Shown: piece by piece, positions 48,834 to 56,347 of the stretch | Layout: each line of letters starts with the position of its first letter | How positions within the stretch are numbered: the stretch's first letter is position 1 | From: an uncultured Christensenella sp. | GTDB taxonomy: Bacteria; Bacillota; Clostridia; Christensenellales; Borkfalkiaceae | Direction of reading: 5' to 3' | Assembly (NCBI GenBank): GCA_910577055.1 | Contig: CAJTKX010000001.1 | Span: 310,001 to 374,000 of the forward strand | Length of the DNA: 64,000 nucleotides | The notes under the pieces: generated by a model | Databases searched by the model: none | Seen by the model: only the letters and a program-made list of their open reading frames with translations | Told to the model about the DNA's origin: nothing | Translations under genes and position numbers: made by a program

Positions 48834-49745
48834 TTAATTTAAAGTTACAGTGCCGACGATATCTTTTACGGCTTTTACGCCGTGATTATCAAGCCATAAA
48901 TTCATTTCTTTGGCTATTCTCGGCATCGCATAGGGGTCTGCAAAATTTGCCGTACCTACTTGCACCGCCTTTGCGCCCGCCATCATAAACTCTATTGCGT
49001 CCTCGCCCGTCATAATGCCGCCCATACCTATTACTGGGATTTTTACGGCTTTGGAAGCTTCGTAAACCATTCTTACGGCAATTGGCTTTATGCCCGCGCC
49101 CGATACGCCGCCCGTGTTGTTTGCAATAATCGGTCTGCGTCTTTCGATATCGATAATCATTCCCGTAAAGGTGTTGACAAGCGACACGCAGTCTGCGCCG
49201 CCGTCCTCTGCCGATTTTGCGTTTATTGCAATACTTTCGACGTTGGGGGAAAGTTTTACGATTAACGGCGTTTTATTCAAAGATTTTTTGGAAACGCGGG
49301 TAACTTCGTTAATGCTTTCGGGCTTGATGCCGAACGCCATTCCGCCCGCTTTCACGTTGGGGCAAGAGATATTCAGCTCTACCATATCCACAAGCCCGTC
49401 TAATTTTGCGCAAATTGCGCCGTAATCTTCAAGGGTTTTGCCCGCAACGTTTGCAATTATAACCACTCCCTTTTCCCTAAGAAAGGGTAAATCACACTTT
49501 ATAAAATGTTCTACGCCCGGGTTTTGCAAACCGACAGCGTTTAAAATTACGCTTGTGCTCTCCGCAATTCTTGGTACGGGATTGCCGAGGCGCGCCTCTA
49601 ACGTCATTCCCTTGGTGCTTATGCCGCCCACTTCGGAAAGGTCGTAAAGTTCGTTAAATTCTCTACCGAAGCCCACCGTTCCGCTTGCGCCGATTACGGG
49701 GTTCTTAAATTTTACCCCGCACAATTCAACTGCTAAATTTGCCAT
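48834..49745 (-). CDS. pyrD: Dihydroorotate dehydrogenase, catalytic subunit (type B)
   Basis: 303 residues of a TIM-barrel FMN enzyme that oxidises dihydroorotate to orotate. Family stretches are KNPVIGASGTVGFG, GGISTKGMTLEARLGNP, LNISCPNVKAGG with the catalytic Cys of type 1B enzymes, and IGMGGIMTGEDAIEFMMAGA. It works with PyrK, which passes electrons to NAD. Confidence 0.96.
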   Translation of the reverse strand: MANLAVELCGVKFKNPVIGASGTVGFGREFNELYDLSEVGGISTKGMTLEARLGNPVPRIAESTSVILNAVGLQNPGVEHFIKCDLPFLREKGVVIIANVAGKTLEDYGAICAKLDGLVDMVELNISCPNVKAGGMAFGIKPESINEVTRVSKKSLNKTPLIVKLSPNVESIAINAKSAEDGGADCVSLVNTFTGMIIDIERRRPIIANNTGGVSGAGIKPIAVRMVYEASKAVKIPVIGMGGIMTGEDAIEFMMAGAKAVQVGTANFADPYAMPRIAKEMNLWLDNHGVKAVKDIVGTVTLN

Positions 49746-49748
49746 ATG

Positions 49749-50255
49749 TTAACCTTTTTCGCTCTCTTGAACGGGGTTTTCAACCGCTTTTTTCTCTTCG
49801 ATGTGCTTTTGCATTTCCTCAATCGCGGTAAATTGCGCTTTAAGGGCGGTTATATTCGATACGACGTTGCCTACCCCCTCTACAAATTGCAGTTTGTATT
49901 CGGTGTTATGAACAGAAATTATCAACTTGCCGTAATTGATAATTGCGCCGTCTAAACCGGCATTGCGCGAAGTGCAATAATCTACTTCCGAAGGTGAACA
50001 TATCAAACCGTTCCAAAAATACAGTTTGCCTTCTTTGAAAGTAATATACACTTTGGGCTTTTTTGCAATATAAACCGTCCAACCGACGCCTACTCCCATG
50101 CAAAAAAGACCTACACAGAGAATAACTGTCCCGATAACGGTTTCCTCAAAAAACAATGCGGAAATACCGAACATACAGAAAAATGCGCCGAAGACAATAA
50201 AAATTATGTATGCCGCCAAAATAGTTTTTTTAGATTTCGCTATTACAGTTTCCAT
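49749..50255 (-). CDS. Two-segment membrane protein inside the pyr operon, function unknown
   Basis: 168 residues with two N-terminal hydrophobic segments (residues 12-60), then a beta-rich region (KVYITFKEGKLYFWNGLICSPSEVDYCTSRN...) that resembles a PH-like domain, and a helical acidic tail (AIEEMQKHIEEKKAVENPVQESEKG). It lies between pyrK and pyrD with 3-10 bp gaps and must share their transcript. I recognise no named family. It could tether or regulate the PyrD/PyrK complex, but that is only inference. Confidence 0.75.
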   Translation of the reverse strand: METVIAKSKKTILAAYIIFIVFGAFFCMFGISALFFEETVIGTVILCVGLFCMGVGVGWTVYIAKKPKVYITFKEGKLYFWNGLICSPSEVDYCTSRNAGLDGAIINYGKLIISVHNTEYKLQFVEGVGNVVSNITALKAQFTAIEEMQKHIEEKKAVENPVQESEKG

Positions 50256-50265
50256 AGATAACCTC

Positions 50266-51018
50266 CTATAATTCCACTTTATTTATATCAAACACCGGTC
50301 CGTCTTTACACACGCGCGCATTAGCGCCGTCAGCCGTCTTGCAAACGCACACAAGGCACGCGCCGATGCCGCAGCCCATTCGCTCTTCCAAAGACACGAA
50401 ACAAGGGGTTTTTATGCCCCTTTCTTGAAGTTCGCGCTTTAATGCTTTAAGCATAACGGGCGGACCGCAAGAAATTATTGCATCGACGTTTGGTCCGTCC
50501 TTAAAAAACGCTTGCACTGCGTTGCCTTTTTCGCCATAGCTTCCGTCGTCAGTGGTTACCGTCAATTTTTTGCACGACTTAAACTCGTCTAAAAGGCACA
50601 CAGCGCCTTTATTGCGGAAGCCGATATAAGAATATAAATCTTTATCTTCATTGTCGTGCAAAGTTGCTATAAGGGGAAAAACACCCACGCCGCCGCCTAT
50701 GACGGCAACCGACTTGTATTCGGACAAATCGAAGTAGTTTCCGAGAGGCAGTAAAACTTTAAGCTTATCGCCGTACTTTGCCTCAGTCAACTTTTTCGTA
50801 CCCTTACCCTTAACTTGATAACAGAGCGACAAGTCGTTGCCCGCTGACTTGCAAACGCCGAGTGGGCGGCGCAAAAGCAAAGAACTGTCGCCCGTGGCGA
50901 GATTTACAAACTGTCCGCCGTGGAGGGTTTGCGGCTTTTCGGGCAGCGTCAAGGTAATCATATAAATGTTTTCGGCAATCTCGCGGTTATCCTTGACAGT
51001 AGATAAAATATCTTTCAT
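50266..51018 (-). CDS. pyrK: Dihydroorotate dehydrogenase electron-transfer subunit
   Basis: 250 residues. FAD domain (GGQFVNLATGDSSLLLRRPLGV), NAD domain (VAVIGGGVGVFPLIA) and a C-terminal [2Fe-2S] loop with cysteines in ERMGCGIGACLVCVCK and RVCKDGP. It passes electrons from the PyrD flavin to NAD. The start ATG 51018 follows TTGAGG; a longer frame to 51048 is rejected. Confidence 0.95.
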   Translation of the reverse strand: MKDILSTVKDNREIAENIYMITLTLPEKPQTLHGGQFVNLATGDSSLLLRRPLGVCKSAGNDLSLCYQVKGKGTKKLTEAKYGDKLKVLLPLGNYFDLSEYKSVAVIGGGVGVFPLIATLHDNEDKDLYSYIGFRNKGAVCLLDEFKSCKKLTVTTDDGSYGEKGNAVQAFFKDGPNVDAIISCGPPVMLKALKRELQERGIKTPCFVSLEERMGCGIGACLVCVCKTADGANARVCKDGPVFDINKVEL

Positions 51019-51052
51019 ATTTACCTCAATTTTCAGAAAAAAATTCAATAGA

Positions 51053-51083
51053 CCCTCATATATGCTTGAAATAACGGGGGTTT
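51053..51083 (-). repeat. Interspersed motif between pyrF and pyrK
   Basis: Minus strand reads ACCCCCGTTATTTCAAGCAT then ATATGAGGGT, with two changes from the consensus. Confidence 0.7.
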
Positions 51084-51093
51084 TGAAATTTTA

Positions 51094-52005
51094 TCAACCC
51101 ATTTTTCCTATAACGGAAGCCAAGTCTTTTTGCATATCGAGGCACGCCGCGCGGGCTGCCTCCGCATAAGTTTTGCCCGCGTATTTAGCGTCTTTATAGG
51201 CGCAAATTATACCGCGGGAAGAGTTGACGACTCCGCCCAAGCCGTCGGAGTCAAAGCAGACTTTAAGCATCTGAGCGCTGCCGCCTTGAGCGCCGTAACC
51301 CGGGATTAAAAAGAAGGTATGGGGAAGTTCTCTTCTAAGCTTTTCCGCCTCTTCGGGGTGGGTGGCGCCAACAACCGCTCCGACGTCCGAATAGCCGTAC
51401 TCTCCCACGCTGTCCTTGCCCCATTCCGACACGAGTTCACCCATCTGCTCATAGATAAACTTGCCGTTTTCAAGCTTCAAATTCTGCAATTCTCCGCTTG
51501 ACGGATTCGAGGTTTTTACAAGTACGAAAATAGATTTATCGTGCGCTTTTACATCCTCAACGAAAGGCTTAATCCCGTCAAAACCAAGGTAGCCGTTTAC
51601 CGTAAGCATATCCGCCTTGAAAGCCTTGACCGCTCTGCCGTTTAACGGAGTTTCGCCAAGGTAAGCTTTGGAATAGCAAGCCGCGGTTGACCCTATGTCG
51701 TTGCGCTTGCAGTCGGCGATTACGATAAGCCCCTTCTCTTTTGCGTAATTAACCGTTCTTTCGAACGCGCGGATACCCGCCGAACCGTAAGCCTCGTAAT
51801 AGGCGATTTGCACCTTTACGGACGGAACCACGTCGTAAACGTTGTCAATAATATTTTTGTTAAATTCGTAGATAGCGTCAGCCGCCTCGTCGAAGTTGGT
51901 TACCCCCCTTTTCATATCGTCGGGAAGATAGTCGAAGCTTGTGTCAAGCCCGACGCAAGTGGGGTTTTGCAGTTCGATAATTCTTTTTATCAGTTTGTCA
52001 ACCAT
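51094..52005 (-). CDS. pyrF: Orotidine 5'-phosphate decarboxylase (long PyrF type)
   Basis: 303 residues. The active-site stretch is VIADCKRNDIGSTAACYSKAYLG (Asp-Lys-Asp charged set); LTVNGYLGFDGIKPF and GYGAQGGSAQMLKVCFDSDGLGGVVNSSRGI are typical of the longer type II enzymes. It converts OMP to UMP. It begins 4 bp after pyrC. Confidence 0.96.
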   Translation of the reverse strand: MVDKLIKRIIELQNPTCVGLDTSFDYLPDDMKRGVTNFDEAADAIYEFNKNIIDNVYDVVPSVKVQIAYYEAYGSAGIRAFERTVNYAKEKGLIVIADCKRNDIGSTAACYSKAYLGETPLNGRAVKAFKADMLTVNGYLGFDGIKPFVEDVKAHDKSIFVLVKTSNPSSGELQNLKLENGKFIYEQMGELVSEWGKDSVGEYGYSDVGAVVGATHPEEAEKLRRELPHTFFLIPGYGAQGGSAQMLKVCFDSDGLGGVVNSSRGIICAYKDAKYAGKTYAEAARAACLDMQKDLASVIGKMG

Positions 52006-52009
52006 ATTT

Positions 52010-53275
52010 TTACCTCTTATATTTTATTGCGCCGTCAACGATTGTGTACTGTACTTCGCCGTAAACCTCGAAACCGTTGAACGGCGTGTTCTTGCCTTTG
52101 GAAAGAAATTTGTTACTGTCGATGACGTATTTCTTGTTTAAATCGACTATTGCAAGGTCCGCAACCGCGCCCTCTTTCAGCTCACCGCCGTCAAGATTGA
52201 GAATTTTTGCGGGTGCGGCGCTCATTCTGTACGAAAGCTCCGCAAGGCTCAAAATTCCCGTTTTAACGAGGTAAGTATAGCTTAAAGCAAAACTTGTTTC
52301 GATTCCGCTTATACCGAACGCGGCAAGATTATACTCAACTTGCTTGTCCTTAGCGGAATGGGGCGCGTGGTCGGTAACGATGCAGTCCAAAGTGCCGTCC
52401 TTTAAGCCCGAAATTACCGCAATCTTATCCTTTTCCTCGCGGACGGGCGGATTTACCTTGGTATTCGTATCGTAAGTAGTAATTATATCGTCGGTGAGAA
52501 TAAAGTAGTGAGGGCAAGTTTCCGCCGTAACCTTAACCCCGCGCGATTTAGCGCTTCTTATTATTTCAACTCCGCTGTAAGTAGAAACGTGACAGATATG
52601 AACGGGAATATCCAAACTTTCGGAAAGAGCAATCTCGCGCGCAATCATTATATCTTCCGCGGCGCGGAGCTGACCTTTCAGACCCGTCAAAGTGGAATTA
52701 AAACCTTCGTTCACCACTCCGCCGTCAACTAAGTTTTTATCTTCGCAATGGCAAAGACATTTTAAGCCGAAATCGTTTGCGTATTCCATTGCAAGACGCA
52801 TAATTTGTGAATTTTCAACCGATTTCCCGTCATCGCTGAGCGCAACTACGCCGACAGACTTCATTTTTCCAATATCCGACAAGCTTTCGCCGTTTTCGCC
52901 CTTGGTGATTGAACCTATGGGGTGAATTTTGCAAAGCCCGACCTCGTCGGCGCGGTGTTTGATATAAGTTGCAACGACCGCGTTGTCGCATACGGGATTG
53001 GTATTGGGCATACAGCAAACTTGCGTTACTCCGCCCGCAACGGCTGCTTTCGAGCCGCTTTCAATATCCTCTTTCCCCTCGAAACCCGGCTCGCGCAAGT
53101 GAACGTGCATATCGATAAAGCCGGCAAGAATATGTTTGCCGCTTGCATCTATGGTTTTGCAGTTTTCGGCAATTTCGGGCGCAATTTTCTCGATTTTTTT
53201 GCCGTCTATAAGCAAATCTACCTTAATTTCGCCCGCGGGCGTGACGACAGTGCCGCTTTTTATAAGAAGTTTCAT
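52010..53275 (-). CDS. pyrC: Dihydroorotase
   Basis: 421 residues of the type I amidohydrolase barrel: HVHLREPG (metal His pair), GVTQVCCMPNTNP, HICHVSTYSG (metal His), TDHAPH (catalytic Asp) and a C-terminal beta extension. It cyclises carbamoyl aspartate. Its ATG overlaps the pyrB stop by 4 bp. Confidence 0.97.
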   Translation of the reverse strand: MKLLIKSGTVVTPAGEIKVDLLIDGKKIEKIAPEIAENCKTIDASGKHILAGFIDMHVHLREPGFEGKEDIESGSKAAVAGGVTQVCCMPNTNPVCDNAVVATYIKHRADEVGLCKIHPIGSITKGENGESLSDIGKMKSVGVVALSDDGKSVENSQIMRLAMEYANDFGLKCLCHCEDKNLVDGGVVNEGFNSTLTGLKGQLRAAEDIMIAREIALSESLDIPVHICHVSTYSGVEIIRSAKSRGVKVTAETCPHYFILTDDIITTYDTNTKVNPPVREEKDKIAVISGLKDGTLDCIVTDHAPHSAKDKQVEYNLAAFGISGIETSFALSYTYLVKTGILSLAELSYRMSAAPAKILNLDGGELKEGAVADLAIVDLNKKYVIDSNKFLSKGKNTPFNGFEVYGEVQYTIVDGAIKYKR

Positions 53276-54201
53276 AAATTTGCCTCCCTATATTCGTTAA
53301 ACAGTTTTAAAAGCGCCATTCTGACGGCAACGCCGTTGGTTACTTGCTCCAAAATAACGCTTTTTTCGCCGTCGATGACTTGCGGCGTAAGCTCGACCCC
53401 TCTGTTTACGGGGCCAGGGTGGAGCACCAACGCGCCTTTTTTTGCATATTTTAACAATCCGTCGTTTACGCCGTAATAGCGGGAATATTCCGAAAGCGAC
53501 GGAAACAGCCCGCCGTTTTGCCTTTCAAGCTGTATTCTAAGTCCCATAACCGCGTCTGCGCCGTCGATTGCTTCTTCACGGCTTTTGCAGATATGCGCGC
53601 CGAGCTTATCAAGCTCTTTGGGTATCATAGTTGCGGGGGCGTACATATAGACCTCCGCGCCAAGTTTTTTCAGTCCGAAAAGGTTGCTCATTGCAACACG
53701 GCTGTGCTTGATATCGCCCAAAATAGCGACCTTTAAGCCCTCTATTTTGCCGAATTTTTCCCTAAGCGTACAGATATCCAAAAGCGCTTGGGTTGGATGC
53801 TCGTGCATGCCGTCGCCGCCGTTTAAGACGCTTGCTTTGACATTTTCGGCAAGCAGTTTGGGCGCGCCCGCCATTTGGTGGCGTATGACGATGAAATCGA
53901 CTTTCATTGCGTCAAGGTTTTTGCCCGTATCGATAAGCGTTTCGCCCTTTTGCACCGAGCTTGTGGCAACCGAAATGTTTACCTCGCTTGCGCCGAGATA
54001 TTTTGCGGCAAGCTCGAACGAAGAGCGCGTGCGGGTGCTGTTTTCGTAAAAAAGCGTGACAAGCGCTTTGCCTTTAAGCAAATCCGAATGTTTTTTATCG
54101 GATAAAATCAGCTTTTTCATCTCTTTTGCGGTATCCAAAATTTCGTAAATTTCTTCTACCGACAAATCTTTTAAACCCAAAAGGTCCTTAGTTTTTAACA
54201 T
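53272..54201 (-). CDS. pyrB: Aspartate carbamoyltransferase, catalytic chain
   Basis: 309 residues, first committed step of pyrimidine synthesis. The carbamoyl-phosphate loop is ENSTRTRSSFELA near residue 52; also VIRHQMAGAPKLLAE, MHEHPTQALLDICT and VLHPGPVNRGVEL. It heads the pyrB-C-F-K-x-D-E operon. No regulatory pyrI follows. Confidence 0.97.
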   Translation of the reverse strand: MLKTKDLLGLKDLSVEEIYEILDTAKEMKKLILSDKKHSDLLKGKALVTLFYENSTRTRSSFELAAKYLGASEVNISVATSSVQKGETLIDTGKNLDAMKVDFIVIRHQMAGAPKLLAENVKASVLNGGDGMHEHPTQALLDICTLREKFGKIEGLKVAILGDIKHSRVAMSNLFGLKKLGAEVYMYAPATMIPKELDKLGAHICKSREEAIDGADAVMGLRIQLERQNGGLFPSLSEYSRYYGVNDGLLKYAKKGALVLHPGPVNRGVELTPQVIDGEKSVILEQVTNGVAVRMALLKLFNEYREANL

Positions 54202-54358
54202 CTTTTTTACCTTTAATTCAGTTGACAGAAAAAAAGCGGCAAAGACGCTATTTTAAATCAAATAGCTTCCCGACCGCCACGCTTGATATCATATTTTCGG
54301 GGAAACGACTTCCCTTTTTTTAAAATAGAAATCATTGTTATCTTCTGCCTTTATTTTC
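54202..54358 (-). promoter_or_regulatory. pyr operon leader with attenuator-like hairpin
   Basis: The 155-nt leader has a GGGAA/TTCCC hairpin near 54290-54310 and then an attenuator at 54228-54277: GCGG/CCGC basal pairs with an inner GCTATTT/AAATAGC stem (54247-54266) followed by seven U residues. I do not see the conserved PyrR-binding loop, and no leader peptide stands out. Confidence 0.6.
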
Positions 54359-54364
54359 CGTTTG

Positions 54365-54394
54365 ATTATATCACACTTTTATTTTAAAAGTAAA
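54365..54394 (-). promoter_or_regulatory. Promoter of the pyr operon
   Basis: TTTACT (54394-54389), 18 nt, TATAAT (54370-54365), only 5 bp from the stop codon of the upstream phosphoesterase gene. Confidence 0.75.
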
Positions 54395-54399
54395 GCGTT

Positions 54400-55098
54400 T
54401 TAAAGTATTCTTTGCAACGTAAAATCAACTTTGTCGCAAGAGGTGAGAATATATTCGACGCCGCCCTTTACGGTGCGGAAAGGAAAAAACGACTCTCCGT
54501 GGATATGCCCGAACACAACTTTATCCGCTTTGAACTCCTCGAAAAGCGCAGTAAAATCCGTTGCGGGCGACGTCTTGGAAAAGGGCGGATAATGTATCAT
54601 AACGATAAGTTTGTCACCCTCTTCCCTAACTTTTTCGACCTCTTTGAAACAGAGTTTGAACCGCTCCGCCTCACGCTTATAAAGCTTTTCGTCGGTGTCC
54701 GAATAGTCGTTGCTGCCGGGGCAAGTCCACCCGCGAGAACCGCATATAATTATATTTTCGAACTTGACGCAGTCGTTTTGAAGAAAGTAAAAATTGCCGT
54801 CGGGAGCGGCGCGGCGGAGCTTGGTTATGCCGTTCCACCAAAAGTCGTGATTGCCGCGGATAAAGACTTTTTTGCCCTTTAATCCTTTAAGCGAATCAAG
54901 GTCGTAAAGCCCTTCTTCAAGGGTGGTCCCCCAACTTATATCGCCCGCGATTAAGACGATATCATCGTCGGATAAAACTTTCTTTTGCCAATCGGATTTA
55001 ATTTTTTCAAAATGATTTTCCCAACCTTTACCGAATACGTCCATAGGCTTGTCCGACATTCCCGAAAGGTGCAAATCGCTTATTGAAAATACTGCCAT
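54400..55098 (-). CDS. Calcineurin-like metallophosphoesterase
   Basis: 232 residues from ATG 55098. Metal-binding motifs are in order: SISDLHL, GDISWGTTLEEG, IRGNHDFWWNGI, MIHYPP and VFGHIHG. Substrate unknown. The ATG lies 6 nt after a TACAAT -10 box with no ribosome-binding site, so translation is probably leaderless; an ATG 6 nt earlier would be upstream of the expected transcript. Confidence 0.92.
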   Translation of the reverse strand: MAVFSISDLHLSGMSDKPMDVFGKGWENHFEKIKSDWQKKVLSDDDIVLIAGDISWGTTLEEGLYDLDSLKGLKGKKVFIRGNHDFWWNGITKLRRAAPDGNFYFLQNDCVKFENIIICGSRGWTCPGSNDYSDTDEKLYKREAERFKLCFKEVEKVREEGDKLIVMIHYPPFSKTSPATDFTALFEEFKADKVVFGHIHGESFFPFRTVKGGVEYILTSCDKVDFTLQRIL

Positions 55099-55104
55099 AA
55101 ACAT

Positions 55105-55133
55105 ATTGTAGCATTTTATTTAAAGAATTACAA
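55105..55133 (-). promoter_or_regulatory. Leaderless promoter of the phosphoesterase gene
   Basis: TTGTAA (55133-55128), 17 nt, TACAAT (55110-55105), 6 nt to ATG 55098. Confidence 0.7.
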
Positions 55134-55225
55134 GCAGTTTGATTTATTGCAAAAAAATAGCCGTTTTAGGGCAAAAACCGCCGATTATGCGTGACATAGT
55201 ACTACGAAAACACACAAAAACACAA

Positions 55226-55252
55226 CTTCCCCCTCGGTTTTTGAGGGGGAAG
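55226..55252 (-). terminator. Terminator downstream of the Cys-rich conserved protein gene
   Basis: CTTCCCCCTC/GAGGGGGAAG stem with a 7-nt loop, and TTGTGTTTTT following on the minus strand. Confidence 0.7.
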
Positions 55253-55297
55253 CAAGGAGAAATTAAAAAACAAAGCTACACGCAGTTTACGCCTTAA

Positions 55298-55954
55298 CTA
55301 TTGTTTTGAAGAAGGTTTGCCTTGCGGGTACAAGGGAAGTTCGAAGAACCCCGCGCATACCTCTTGAGAGTAATCCTGTGCGGGCGGAATAGCGCAATAG
55401 CCGTAGCTGGGAACGAGAATTTCCACGTCGATTGCGACCTTTAAAATTACGGTGAGGCAAGCGTTGACGCTGAAAGTATTTGTGTCCGAATTGAACCTAC
55501 CTTCGGCGCATACGGCAGAAACCTCGCTTGTTACTTTATAGGGCATAATCGAAGGCGCGGGTACGAATAAAAGAACGTCCTCGGTTACGCTTATGGTGGA
55601 CTGAGCCACGCCCTCCACTCCGTTTGCATCGGTGTAAAGCACTTCGACGGGAATACCTACCGTTGCTTGCACTCTTGCACAGCCGGGTTTGTCGTGAAGT
55701 CTTTCTATGTTAAGACTTGTGATGTTGCCCGTAGACGAAGTAGACCTTGCGCTTATGAAAGTCAAGGGGTATGTAGGTTCAGCGGGGACGTTGCCCTCAA
55801 GCGTGAGCGAATAGTTTTCAATCTGAATTTGCTTTATGCAGGCATCAAAAATCTTTTGTGCCTGAATGCACACTTTCTCACACATTCCGTTAAGGGGATT
55901 GCCGCTTATAGTACCGGGGCATTTATCCGATTGAAAGTTGGAAAAAAATGACAT
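55298..55954 (-). CDS. Conserved clostridial protein, probably spore-associated
   Basis: 218 residues. The pattern GNPLNGMCEKVCIQAQKIFDACIKQ, TYPLTFISARS, VPAPSIMPYKV and ILVPSYGYCAIPPAQDYSQEVCAGFFELPLYP is one I recall as widespread in spore-forming Clostridia, with no biochemical function assigned. It is beta-rich, has conserved cysteines and lacks a signal peptide, in line with a spore-coat component, though this is inference. It stands alone with its own terminator. Confidence 0.75.
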   Translation of the reverse strand: MSFFSNFQSDKCPGTISGNPLNGMCEKVCIQAQKIFDACIKQIQIENYSLTLEGNVPAEPTYPLTFISARSTSSTGNITSLNIERLHDKPGCARVQATVGIPVEVLYTDANGVEGVAQSTISVTEDVLLFVPAPSIMPYKVTSEVSAVCAEGRFNSDTNTFSVNACLTVILKVAIDVEILVPSYGYCAIPPAQDYSQEVCAGFFELPLYPQGKPSSKQ

Positions 55955-55998
55955 TTTAACCTCCGTTTTTTGTCGTTAATTTATTATATGCTCACGCA

Positions 55999-56289
55999 CT
56001 ATTTTTTGCACGGCACAAACAGCTTGCACGAGGGATATAAGGGCTTGGAAAAGTTTATCCTTTTAAGCTCCTCCGCGGGCACGCCGAATTTAAGGGAAAT
56101 AGATTTGTAGGTTTCCGTAGGAAGGCAACTGTAAATTTCCATCTCCTCCCCGATTTCCGCAATCGCGCCGCAAAAAAAGTTTTTTACGGGCGTGCGGAAC
56201 GCAGCCTCTACCTCCGCTTTGGTCTGCCCGCGTTTGACCCTGAAATATTTGCTTCTGTCCGTAACGAGCGTAAACATTTGATATATCAT
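55999..56289 (-). CDS. Small LysM-like protein
   Basis: 97 residues if started at 56289. The C-terminal 40 residues (TYKSISLKFGVPAEELKRINFSKPLYPSCKLFVPCK) follow the LysM fold, which binds GlcNAc-containing wall or spore cortex sugars; the part before it is a partial second unit. A longer in-frame start at 56358 would overlap the divergent flippase gene. No signal peptide is visible. Short clostridial LysM proteins of this kind are often spore-associated. Confidence 0.65.
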   Translation of the reverse strand: MIYQMFTLVTDRSKYFRVKRGQTKAEVEAAFRTPVKNFFCGAIAEIGEEMEIYSCLPTETYKSISLKFGVPAEELKRINFSKPLYPSCKLFVPCKK

Positions 56290-56347
56290 ACGCAAATAAA
56301 AGATAAATTGTTCATAATCTGACGAGGAATTTTGTAGAATATTGTTG

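Noticed and set aside
49749..49955. Short plus-strand ORF within the pyr operon
   Set aside because: It is antisense to the membrane protein gene and has no ribosome-binding site or recognisable motif.
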